Shown: piece by piece, positions 1 through 6,329 of the stretch
Layout of the letters: each line of letters opens with the position of its first letter
Numbering within the stretch: the first letter of the stretch is position 1
From: Deltaproteobacteria bacterium
GTDB taxonomy: Bacteria > Desulfobacterota > Desulfarculia > Adiutricales > JAGVGV01
Assembly: GCA_015233515.1 (NCBI GenBank)
Contig: JADFXS010000109.1
Span: forward strand, 1 to 8,961
Direction of reading: 5' to 3'
DNA length: 8,961 nucleotides
Notes under the pieces: generated by a model
The model's database searches: none
Told to the model about the DNA's origin: nothing
Seen by the model: the letters and a program-made list of their open reading frames with translations, nothing else
Translations under genes and position numbers: made by a program

Positions 1-82
1 ATTTCGAGGAGCGGCCACAGGCCGCGACGAGAAATCTCCAACACTACCAAATCACCATGAGATTTCTCCCTTCGTTCGAAAT
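1..82. repeat. Nested inverted-repeat intergenic element (left edge cut)
   Basis: Three nested or adjacent inverted repeats are visible. ATTTCGA (1-7) is matched by TCGAAAT (76-82). GAGAAATCTC (29-38) is matched exactly by GAGATTTCTC (59-68). GCGGCC (11-16) pairs with GGCCGC (20-25) around ACA. The whole block can therefore fold into a long imperfect stem with a side hairpin. It begins at the first base of the window, so the real element probably continues to the left. It resembles the dispersed palindromic or MITE-like intergenic repeats of many environmental bacteria; that family assignment is from memory and is not shown by the sequence. No coding potential is evident. Confidence 0.6.
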
Positions 83-114
83 GACCGACTGGGGTGTTCG
101 CGGATGATCTGAGA

Positions 115-205
115 TTTTTCCTGCTTCCAAGCTCCAGCTTGGGGACCGCTTTTGAGGGAAGCTGGAGCTTCCCGGCTTTTCCTCGCTTCCAAGCTCCAGC
201 TTGGG
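115..205. repeat. Three alternating copies of a 12-bp palindrome-like repeat (REP-like)
   Basis: The 21-bp unit running from GCTTCCAAGC to CAGCTTGGG occurs identically at 123-143 and 185-205, each preceded by TTTTCCT or TTTTCCTC. Between them the core appears in inverse orientation: AAGCTCCAGCTT at 129-140, its reverse complement AAGCTGGAGCTT at 159-170, and AAGCTCCAGCTT again at 191-202. Each copy can fold alone: CCAAGCT (127-133) with AGCTTGG (136-142), and GGGAAGCT (156-163) with AGCTTCCC (166-173). Regular 30-32 bp spacing and alternating orientation are typical of REP/BIME-like arrays. Any role upstream of glgA, such as mRNA stability or as a termination or binding site, is inference. 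Confidence 0.75.
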
Positions 206-295
206 AGCGAGCTGGAACTCATTACCTAAATGCGGCGCTGTAAAAACCGACATTTTCATATTAATCCCTCGATGCCATGGTGACGTCCGATAGTC

Positions 296-324
296 TTGCC
301 TTTTGGAAAATACTCGGGTATCAA
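296..324 (+). promoter_or_regulatory. Weak sigma70-like promoter candidate for glgA
   Basis: TTGCCT (296-301) and TATCAA (319-324) are separated by 17 bp and each match the vegetative consensus at four of six positions. They lie 25-53 bases before the glgA start codon. The match is weak, so this is only the best candidate in the 140 bp between the upstream repeat array and the gene; the true promoter could lie elsewhere or use another sigma factor. Confidence 0.25.
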
Positions 325-348
325 TGAGAAGCAAGGAGCACGATTATT

Positions 349-1818
349 ATGAATATACTATTTGTTACCCCGGAAGTCACGCCATTTGCCAGAGCTGGAG
401 GCTTGGGCGATGTCTCGCATCATCTACCTCGCGCCTTGGCTGCTTTAGATCATAAATTGTGGATCATCACTCCCAAGCATAGGACCACCGAAGATGCCGG
501 TTACCAGTTGACTCCATGGCCTAAGTCGATACAAGTTCCCATAGGTTGGCGGGAAAGGACCGCGCAACTGTTTTCATGCCGGGTTGAACCTAATATAGAA
601 GTTATTTTCGTTGGTTGTGATGATTTATACAACCGAGGCGGTCTATATGGCAATGAATACGGGGATTATGAAGATAACGCTGAGAGATTTATTTTTTTTA
701 ATCGAGCCGTGATGGAAACCATCAGAGTTATGGACCTGATCCCGGATGTAATCCACGGCCATGACTGGCCAAGCGGCTTGGCGCCGGTGTATGTCAAAAC
801 ACTATACAAGAATTTATCAAATTTAAATAAAACCGCCACGGTCTTTACTTTTCATAATTTAGGTTCGCAGGGTATTTTTTGGCATTTGGACTTTCCCATG
901 ACCGGACTGGGGTGGGAATTGTTTACACCCGAAGGGCTGGAATTTCATCACCAGATCAACATGACCAAGGCCGGTTTGGTTACGGCTGACCTGATCAGTA
1001 CTGTGAGCCGCAAGTATTCTCAGGAAGTTCTGACCCCGGAATACGGATTCGGCTTGGAAGGGGTTCTGAAAAACAGGCGTGAAGAAACCTATGCCGTTCC
1101 CCATGGTGTTGATTATCAGGTGTGGGATCCGGCTATCGATCCGTATTTAACCGCCAACTATTCGGTCGAAAGTTTGCAACTGAAATCAAAATGCCGGGAA
1201 GTCCTCAATGATATCTTCGGATTGAAACCGGATGACCAACCGATTATGGCCATGGTTTCGCGGCTTTTCGACCGCAAAGGCATGGATTTGATAAATACGG
1301 CCATGGACCGCCTCTTGAGTCTGCCCATGAAAATGGTTTTTCTGGGCTTGGGTGATGAACGATACCATTCTTTTCTCACTAAAATGGCCGCCGCCCATCC
1401 CGAACGCCTAGGGGTAAAAATCGCTTATGAACCGGCCTTGGTTCATCAAATTATGGCCGGGGCGGACATTTTCCTCATGCCTTCCCGATACGAGCCTTGT
1501 GGTTTGGAACAAATGTACAGCCTTAAATATGGGACCATTCCCGTGGTTCGAGCCACCGGGGGCTTGGATGATTCCGTTATTGACGTGGAGCAAAGCCCGG
1601 ACACGGGTACCGGATTCAAATTCCACGATTACACTTCGGAAGCCTTGTATCTATCTCTGGCCTCGGCGACCAATCTATTCAAGGATCAGTCAGCCTGGAC
1701 CGCCATGATGCGACGGGGGATGGGGTTGGATTTTTCCTGGTATCGGGCGGCGATTCAATATGAAGCCATATATCAATTGGCCATAAGGAAAGTGAATAGT
1801 CGTGTTGGACAGATTTGA
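349..1818 (+). CDS. glgA: Glycogen synthase (ADP-glucose type, GT5)
   Basis: This enzyme transfers glucose from ADP-glucose to the non-reducing end of an alpha-1,4-glucan, in cytosolic glycogen synthesis. The 489 residues match the usual bacterial length (about 480). The N-terminal GT5 domain shows FARAGGLGDV (13-22), HGHDW (136-140), TFHN (167-170) and TPEYGFGLEG (229-238). The C-terminal GT-B domain shows VSRLFDRKG (303-311), with R305 and K310 matching E. coli R300 and K305. It also has SRYEPCGLEQ (379-388), with E382 matching E. coli E377, and TGGLDD (403-408). Residue 15 is Arg where E. coli GlgA has the ADP-glucose-contacting Lys15. The ATG start has AAGGAG at 333-338, 10 nt upstream. 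The 3' end overlaps the histidine kinase gene. No branching enzyme, ADP-glucose pyrophosphorylase or phosphorylase lies nearby. A UDP-glucose or other nucleotide-sugar preference cannot be excluded. Confidence 0.95.
   Translation: MNILFVTPEVTPFARAGGLGDVSHHLPRALAALDHKLWIITPKHRTTEDAGYQLTPWPKSIQVPIGWRERTAQLFSCRVEPNIEVIFVGCDDLYNRGGLYGNEYGDYEDNAERFIFFNRAVMETIRVMDLIPDVIHGHDWPSGLAPVYVKTLYKNLSNLNKTATVFTFHNLGSQGIFWHLDFPMTGLGWELFTPEGLEFHHQINMTKAGLVTADLISTVSRKYSQEVLTPEYGFGLEGVLKNRREETYAVPHGVDYQVWDPAIDPYLTANYSVESLQLKSKCREVLNDIFGLKPDDQPIMAMVSRLFDRKGMDLINTAMDRLLSLPMKMVFLGLGDERYHSFLTKMAAAHPERLGVKIAYEPALVHQIMAGADIFLMPSRYEPCGLEQMYSLKYGTIPVVRATGGLDDSVIDVEQSPDTGTGFKFHDYTSEALYLSLASATNLFKDQSAWTAMMRRGMGLDFSWYRAAIQYEAIYQLAIRKVNSRVGQI
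1785..1790 (+). promoter_or_regulatory. Ribosome binding site inside glgA for the kinase gene
   Basis: AAGGAA lies within the last codons of glgA, 11 nt before the GTG at 1802 and 14 nt before the in-frame TTG at 1805. It supports a start at 1802, overlapping the end of glgA. Ribosomes finishing glgA at 1818 would terminate just beyond this site, which suits translational coupling. Confidence 0.5.
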
Positions 1819-4177
1819 ACTGTTAAACAAGGCCATCCGCATTTCCAACTCCACTATAGAAGTGGATCGACGCCTTAAGGGGCTTTTAGAGCTGTTCCGG
1901 AGAGAATTAGGGGTTGACCGGGCATACCTATTTAATCTGGATCGGGAATCGGGAACTTTGACCCTGAGGGCCACTAATGAGGAGGGCCAATTACCCGATT
2001 TGACCATGGGCGTGTCTTCATCCTTCATCGGCCAAACGATCCAAAAGCGAACGACCATAATTATCAGCCATGATCAACTAGTTGAGTTGCCCGAAGCTTA
2101 CCATGCTCTTTTCGGACCCTACCAAACCATGGCGTCTTTTCCCATCATGGACGATCAGGTTTTGTACGGGGTTTTATTGCTCATGCAACGCACTACCCGG
2201 AAGTTTTCACCCGAAGAAGTGGCCTTGGTGGAAACCATCGCGGTGGAAATGGCCGGCACCATCCGCAATTTTCGCCTCTACTCCGACACCAAGAAGAGAA
2301 TTGCCGATTTATCGGTATTGTACGAGGTCAGCCGAGCGGTTATTTCCACTCTGGAACTGGACCACGTGCTCAATACGGTCGTCAACATCACCAGCAAGTT
2401 CCTTCTGGCCGAAGGATGCGCCTTGAACGTCATGGATTTGACGACTAATTCCCTGCTGGTGGCGGCGGAGTTCGGCCATATTCCGGCCAGCTGCAGTTTT
2501 AAACATCTTTTATCCCGCCCCAATGGCTTCCCGACCCCGGAATTGAAATACTGCGTGGCCAGAAAATCGCCGTACTTTGGTCCGGCGATCGACGATCCTG
2601 AATGTCCGGGTATAAAAAGCGAGGGAGCGAATAAATCGGTCATTTGCTTGCCTTTGGTTTTTAAAAGCCATTACCGCGGCACACTATGCGTCTATAACAA
2701 AATAGCCAACCAACCCGGACGCCTTCCAGTGTTCAACCGTGAAGATCTTGATCTGCTGACCACTATGGGGACGATGATATCCAGTTCCCTTGAAAATGCC
2801 CTGACCTTCCAGGCAGTGGGAGATTTGGCCAGAAACAATGAATTGCTGGTCCGAAATCTAAGCTGCTTATATGAAATCAGCGGCGCCATGATGACCACGG
2901 TCAAGATGGACGAATTATTATCCATCATTTCCAAGGCGTTGACTATTAGCCAGGGCCTTGGCTTTGACCGGACCTTGATACTGGTCATGAACGAAAACGA
3001 GGATTCTTTGATGGGAGCGGCCATGGCGGAAGTCAAGCCTGAAGATCGGGAGACCAACGGCCGAACCTTGAGTGAATTATTGCGGTTAGCTCAAACTCCG
3101 CCTCCCCTGACTGAAATGGCCAAGGAATTTCTTCGGATTCGTCTCCCCTTGACCGAAGATGGCGGTATTTTGGTCCGGACTGTCCGGGAGAAGAGTAGTT
3201 TTAACATTTTATTCGACAAAGAATCGCCGATGCTCGATAAATCCTTGCCGTCCTATTTTGGACGATATGCCTTTGCCACTGTTCCCATGCTGGCTAAAGG
3301 CAAAGTGGTCGGCGTCGTGGCCGTGGACAGGGACTTCAGTCGAAACGAAATCACCGAAGAAGATATGCGGAATTTGTCCATGTTGGCTAACCAGGCCGGG
3401 TTGGCTATAGAGAATTCCCGGCTCTATGAATATATTGAGAAGACCAAATCAGCCTTATCCCAGACTCGTGAACGCCTGATAGAAGCGGAAAAACTGGCCG
3501 CGTTAGGGGAATTGGCCTCGGGTATGGCCCACGAAATCCGCAATCCATTGGTTTCCATCGGCGGATTTGCTCGCAGACTCCTCAAAGGCATGCAGGAAGA
3601 TTCTCCCCAGAGAGTGTATGTCCAAGTAATTATTAATGAAGTTACACGCCTGGAAAAGATTTTGGGCGAAGTTCTTCATTTCACCGGAGACGCCCGTGAG
3701 CATGTCCGGGAACATAACTTGAATGACATCATCATTGCCAACCTATTACTGCTGCAGAAAGAGATAGAACAAGCCGAGATTGAAGTGGTCAAGGAGTTGG
3801 CGGATGTGCCGACGGTTATGGTCGATGCGGAGCAAATCAACAACGTCATGATCAACTTGTTTTCAAACGCCACTCAGGCCATGGGCCGGTGCGGGCGCTT
3901 AACGGTCAAGACCTATTCCACCCATACGGATGACCGCGATTTCGTGGCTTGTGAGATCTCTGATACCGGACCCGGCATTCCTGTTGAAGTTCTGCCGAAC
4001 ATTTTCAATCCCTTTTTCACGACCAAGGATAGCGGCACCGGCCTTGGTTTATCCATTGTCCATAAAACCATCATGCGCCACTTCGGGGAAATAGATGTCA
4101 CCACCAGGCATTGTGACGGAACTACCTTCCGCTTCACACTGCCGGTGGCGGCCCAGGCGGGACTGTACTTGAAATAA
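1802..4177 (+). CDS. Cytosolic multi-GAF sensor histidine kinase
   Basis: This 791-residue signalling kinase should autophosphorylate on a His and pass the phosphate to an unknown response regulator. Three GAF-like sensor units are inferred at about residues 15-155, 170-335 and 355-540. The second and third open with similar phrases (LSVLYEVSRAV, LSCLYEISGAM). A predicted coiled linker (about 540-570) leads into HisKA with GMAHEIRNP, phospho-acceptor H577. The HATPase_c domain has the N box NLFSNATQAM (685-694), G1 DTGPGIP (721-727), F box FNPFFTTK (735-742) and G2 GTGLGLSI (745-752), so all catalytic boxes look intact. No transmembrane segment, signal peptide, HAMP or receiver domain is seen, so it should sense an intracellular cue. 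Its ligand cannot be deduced. Start is GTG at 1802 (TTG at 1805 is possible), overlapping glgA by 17 bp, which implies one transcription unit. No response regulator gene is adjacent. Confidence 0.92.
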   Translation: MLDRFELLNKAIRISNSTIEVDRRLKGLLELFRRELGVDRAYLFNLDRESGTLTLRATNEEGQLPDLTMGVSSSFIGQTIQKRTTIIISHDQLVELPEAYHALFGPYQTMASFPIMDDQVLYGVLLLMQRTTRKFSPEEVALVETIAVEMAGTIRNFRLYSDTKKRIADLSVLYEVSRAVISTLELDHVLNTVVNITSKFLLAEGCALNVMDLTTNSLLVAAEFGHIPASCSFKHLLSRPNGFPTPELKYCVARKSPYFGPAIDDPECPGIKSEGANKSVICLPLVFKSHYRGTLCVYNKIANQPGRLPVFNREDLDLLTTMGTMISSSLENALTFQAVGDLARNNELLVRNLSCLYEISGAMMTTVKMDELLSIISKALTISQGLGFDRTLILVMNENEDSLMGAAMAEVKPEDRETNGRTLSELLRLAQTPPPLTEMAKEFLRIRLPLTEDGGILVRTVREKSSFNILFDKESPMLDKSLPSYFGRYAFATVPMLAKGKVVGVVAVDRDFSRNEITEEDMRNLSMLANQAGLAIENSRLYEYIEKTKSALSQTRERLIEAEKLAALGELASGMAHEIRNPLVSIGGFARRLLKGMQEDSPQRVYVQVIINEVTRLEKILGEVLHFTGDAREHVREHNLNDIIIANLLLLQKEIEQAEIEVVKELADVPTVMVDAEQINNVMINLFSNATQAMGRCGRLTVKTYSTHTDDRDFVACEISDTGPGIPVEVLPNIFNPFFTTKDSGTGLGLSIVHKTIMRHFGEIDVTTRHCDGTTFRFTLPVAAQAGLYLK

Positions 4178-4193
4178 AACAGAATATATTGAG

Positions 4194-4219
4194 AACGCTC
4201 ACCTCGACTTCGAGGCGTT
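4194..4219. terminator. Possible bidirectional terminator hairpin in the convergent junction
   Basis: CCTCGA (4202-4207) and TCGAGG (4210-4215) form a perfect 6-bp stem with a 2-nt loop. AACG (4194-4197) and CGTT (4216-4219) can extend it after a one-sided CTCA bulge. It sits between the converging kinase and DHH genes and overlaps the last codons of the latter. Only three T residues follow on the plus strand, so it is weak as an intrinsic terminator. Confidence 0.25.
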
Positions 4220-5263
4220 TAAAGCTTGGGATGACATGCCTGGCTTCAAAATGCGACGCTGGATGAACCTCTCTAAAGCCCCATCCCTTTCCAAAAGCTT
4301 ATGGTCCAAGTTGGCTAAAGGTATTTCCGCCCGGGCCATTGATTTGTGACCACCAGCGGACCCGAACTGCCCAAAAGACGAACTGGCCAGTTGGCCGGCG
4401 TTTTGATGTGGTCCGATGACCCGGAAAATTACGATTAGTCGATCCATGTATATCCCGGCCATGATGACCCGATTAATTTCGTGGACATGCATGAAGAAAT
4501 CAGCCAGCATGACCAGAAGGTCCGGAGTATCGACCACATCGAAATAGAGAAAGGCTGTCCCTTTTTTGATTTGGACCAGCTCCAAGGCCCGTTGAAAATG
4601 TTTGAGCACCGCCCGGTTGAATTCCGAATGCTCGATTTTGGCGATCACGGACTGATATTTCAAGGGAAACAGATAGCGAAAAGCCAGGACATCCCCTAAT
4701 TGTCCCTGCCGAACGAAATTGTCGGTATCGGTTTTGATGGCGTAAAACAATGCCGTTGCTAAGTTGCGGCTGGGTTTAATTCGAGCCGCTCTTAAATATT
4801 CCGTCAAAATGGTGGCCGTAGCTCCATATTCCGGCCTGATATCCGCAAAGGCCGCTTCCCAGTCACCCTTGGGATGATGATCGATAACCGCGTCAAAGCG
4901 GTGTTGAGTGAGACCTATAAAATGGTGGGGTTGAGAATCCACGGTAACCAGGCGGGTAAATTTGCTCTGATCGATGTCGCTGAAAGGAACCAAGGGCAGT
5001 TTGATGAAGCTCAGCAGGGCTAAATTATCCGAGCGTTTGATGATGTTGACCCGGGCTATGGTTACGGTCGTTACACGTCGCCAGAGAAGTCTTTTGATGG
5101 CCATGGCGCAAGCAATGGCATCCGGGTCGGCGTTGATAATGATCAACACATGATCATCACTATGAAAAACGTTATAAAACCGGTTAAGTTTTTCCACCAT
5201 GCGGTTGGATCTGGGCAGAACTTCTGGCTTGGGAGACATATCCTCTCTAATCCATCCGGTCAC
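4199..5263 (-). CDS. DHH/DHHA1 family phosphoesterase (NrnA-like)
   Basis: The family comprises metal-dependent phosphoesterases; NrnA members degrade short oligoribonucleotides and dephosphorylate pAp. With the GTG start the protein has 354 residues, close to NrnA length. Visible motifs are motif I NADPDAIA (44-51, D46 and D48), motif II VTVDS (D109), motif III DHH (128-130), motif IV TDTDNF (178-183), and a C-terminal DHHA1 domain with GSAGGH (301-306). The metal-ligand His normally four residues before the first Asp of motif I is Ile42, an unusual change. Start choice is uncertain. GTG at 5263 has no clear ribosome site. ATG at 5239 (residue 9) follows AGAGAGG but only 2 nt away, and ATG at residue 22 is also possible. 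It is transcribed alone, divergently from cheZ. Upstream on its strand lie TTGACC (5333-5328) and TATACT (5305-5300), but with poor spacing. Assignment to the family is firm; the substrate is not. Confidence 0.85.
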   Translation of the reverse strand: MTGWIREDMSPKPEVLPRSNRMVEKLNRFYNVFHSDDHVLIIINADPDAIACAMAIKRLLWRRVTTVTIARVNIIKRSDNLALLSFIKLPLVPFSDIDQSKFTRLVTVDSQPHHFIGLTQHRFDAVIDHHPKGDWEAAFADIRPEYGATATILTEYLRAARIKPSRNLATALFYAIKTDTDNFVRQGQLGDVLAFRYLFPLKYQSVIAKIEHSEFNRAVLKHFQRALELVQIKKGTAFLYFDVVDTPDLLVMLADFFMHVHEINRVIMAGIYMDRLIVIFRVIGPHQNAGQLASSSFGQFGSAGGHKSMARAEIPLANLDHKLLERDGALERFIQRRILKPGMSSQALNASKSR

Positions 5264-5377
5264 AGGCCAAGGCCCGAGGGATTGTTTATCAGATTAATAA
5301 GTATAAATTCCCATGAGTCCGACTATTGGTCAAGTGCTAATAATATCTACATGAAAGATGCTAACGAAGACTAAACC

Positions 5378-5406
5378 TTGACCTTTTGAGCTAATTAGTT
5401 TAATAT
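5378..5406 (+). promoter_or_regulatory. Sigma70-like promoter for cheZ
   Basis: TTGACC (5378-5383) matches the -35 consensus at five of six positions. After a 17-bp spacer, TAATAT (5401-5406) matches the -10 consensus at four of six, in an AT-rich stretch. Transcription would start near 5413, giving a leader of about 40 nt that contains the cheZ ribosome site AGGAA (5441-5445). The sequence is vegetative in type; no sigma28-like flagellar promoter was recognised in this spacer. Confidence 0.5.
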
Positions 5407-5453
5407 GTTAATGAAACTGTCGATGACGACTATTTTTTCCAGGAACCGGGACG

Positions 5454-6089
5454 ATGACTAAAAACGATTCGGAACAAAATATCCATTTTTACATTGACGT
5501 CACCAAGATCGCCTTGACCGGCTTATCAGGCATTTCCACGGACCTCAAGCAGTTTTTCGATGATTTTTCCGGAAAACTCCATCCTGCCCTGGAGAGCGTT
5601 ACACAAAAGGAACTGCCCGAGGCCTCTGATCAACTCAGCGCCGTAATAGAAACCACTGAAGAAGCGACCATCAAGATCATGGACATGTTGGAGGATATGC
5701 AGAACACTCAGAACGAAATCGGAGCAGCCATCCATAAAGTCCTTTCCGCGAAGAGAATGGCCAAAAGTAAAAAAGAACTTCTGGAAAGCGCGGTTTTTAA
5801 TCTCGGTCTATGCCAGGATCAAGTGTCGCGTATTTTTGAAGCTTTGAGTTTCCAGGACTTGACAGGTCAGCGTATTAAAAAAATCGTCACTCTGGTCCAA
5901 GCTATTGAGAACAAGGTCCAAGGAGTCTTGGACGCCTTGGGCGTCAAGCTGGCCACCGGGCCGCATTCCGCGACCAGATCTTCTGATCCAACGTTGCCGT
6001 CGGAAAAAGGCGTTGAGCTTAAAGGTCCTCAACGTTCGGGCGACGGATTGGACCAATCGGCCATAGATGCCTTGCTGGCTGACCTGTAA
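5454..6089 (+). CDS. cheZ: Chemotaxis protein phosphatase CheZ
   Basis: CheZ removes phosphate from CheY-P in the cytoplasm and so terminates the flagellar switching signal. The 211 residues are close to E. coli CheZ (214). The sequence is helical throughout its first about 165 residues, as expected for the dimeric long-hairpin fold. The conserved region ELPEASDQLSAVIETTE (53-69) and the active-site segment SFQDLTGQRIKK (132-143) are present. D135 and Q139 correspond to E. coli D143 and catalytic Q147. A Pro/Ser/Gly-rich linker (about 166-198) leads to the C-terminal peptide DQSAIDALLADL (200-211). That tail parallels the CheY-binding tail of E. coli CheZ and the N-terminal CheY-binding motif of FliM. 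Start ATG has AGGAA 8 nt upstream and its own promoter candidate. No cheA, cheY or flagellar gene is in the window, so it is detached from a chemotaxis cluster here. The small membrane-protein gene follows 37 bp downstream. Confidence 0.93.
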   Translation: MTKNDSEQNIHFYIDVTKIALTGLSGISTDLKQFFDDFSGKLHPALESVTQKELPEASDQLSAVIETTEEATIKIMDMLEDMQNTQNEIGAAIHKVLSAKRMAKSKKELLESAVFNLGLCQDQVSRIFEALSFQDLTGQRIKKIVTLVQAIENKVQGVLDALGVKLATGPHSATRSSDPTLPSEKGVELKGPQRSGDGLDQSAIDALLADL

Positions 6090-6126
6090 TCTTTGTCCAA
6101 CCGATCATCAATCAGGAAATCAAAAT

Positions 6127-6261
6127 ATGGAACTGCTGTGGATTTTAGGTTTTGTCGTTGTCTGGTATCTGCTTCAAGCGGTGGTGTTGCCTCGGTTTGG
6201 AGTATCGACCTGAATCAAACCGGGCTGCCGGGTCGGCGGAACGGATAAAACAAAGCATTGA
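6127..6261 (+). CDS. Tiny single-pass membrane protein, candidate selenoprotein (Sec at UGA 6211-6213)
   Basis: The frame opens at ATG 6127 after AGGAA (6114-6118). It encodes 28 residues of strongly hydrophobic character (about residues 3-21), then LPRFGVST, and meets TGA at 6211. Reading that TGA as selenocysteine adds 15 codons to a second TGA at 6259, giving 44 residues. The tail begins U-I-K-P-G-C, so U29 and C34 are separated by four residues, a plausible selenol/thiol redox pair. The tail is rich in Lys and Arg, so by the positive-inside rule it should be cytosolic with the N terminus outside. A hairpin of SECIS form follows the TGA (see 6220-6244). Function is unknown. A membrane-anchored redox or metal-binding role is inference. 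It lies 37 bp after cheZ and could be cotranscribed with it. The alternative is a 28-residue membrane peptide ending at the first TGA. The gene seems likely; selenocysteine is moderately supported. Confidence 0.6.
6220..6244 (+). promoter_or_regulatory. SECIS-like hairpin after in-frame UGA
   Basis: CUGCCG (6225-6230) pairs with CGGCGG (6234-6239), including one G-U pair, around the loop GGU (6231-6233). Below it a GG/AA internal loop (6223-6224 with 6240-6241) is followed by CCG (6220-6222) pairing with CGG (6242-6244). Seventeen bases separate the UGA from the first loop G. In E. coli fdhF, the reference bacterial SECIS, the apical loop is GGUC about 18 bases after its UGA; here GGUC is at 6231-6234. 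Known bacterial SECIS elements need a G among the first two loop positions and a loop about 16-37 nt from the UGA, and both conditions are met. A competing pairing of GGAACG (6238-6243) with CGTTCC (6273-6278) exists. Confidence 0.5.
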
Positions 6262-6294
6262 GGAGATGACCTCGTTCCTTGCATGTCGAAGATT

Positions 6295-6329
6295 CCCCAC
6301 GGCTTGCCGTGGGGACGATTCAAATCGTC
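6295..6329. repeat. Two abutting perfect hairpins in the convergent spacer
   Basis: CCCCACGGC (6295-6303) pairs perfectly with GCCGTGGGG (6306-6314) around TT. GACGATT (6314-6320) then pairs perfectly with AATCGTC (6323-6329) around CA. A third, weaker hairpin follows with CCGCC (6363-6367) and GGCGG (6376-6380). The block occupies the spacer (6262-6414) between the small membrane protein and the 3' end of the asparagine synthase gene. Neither strand has a T-run immediately after the stems, so this looks more like a REP-type palindromic element than a standard terminator, although it could still stop transcription or protect mRNA 3' ends. Confidence 0.6.

Noticed and set aside
115..205. Possible CRISPR array
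   Set aside because: There are only two same-direction copies, the units are themselves palindromic, and the space between them holds an inverted copy rather than a unique spacer. No cas gene is present.
44..334. Minus-strand open frame of 96 codons before glgA
   Set aside because: Its sequence is largely a translation of the palindromic repeats at 115-205 and 59-68, giving repeated LELG-type peptides. There is no family resemblance and no convincing ribosome site.
1427..1708. Alternative plus-strand frame inside glgA
   Set aside because: It overlaps the conserved C-terminal catalytic region of GlgA, which is clearly the coding frame.
6295..6314. Perfect 9-bp hairpin as an intrinsic terminator
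   Set aside because: No T-tract follows on either strand, so it was listed as a palindromic repeat instead.
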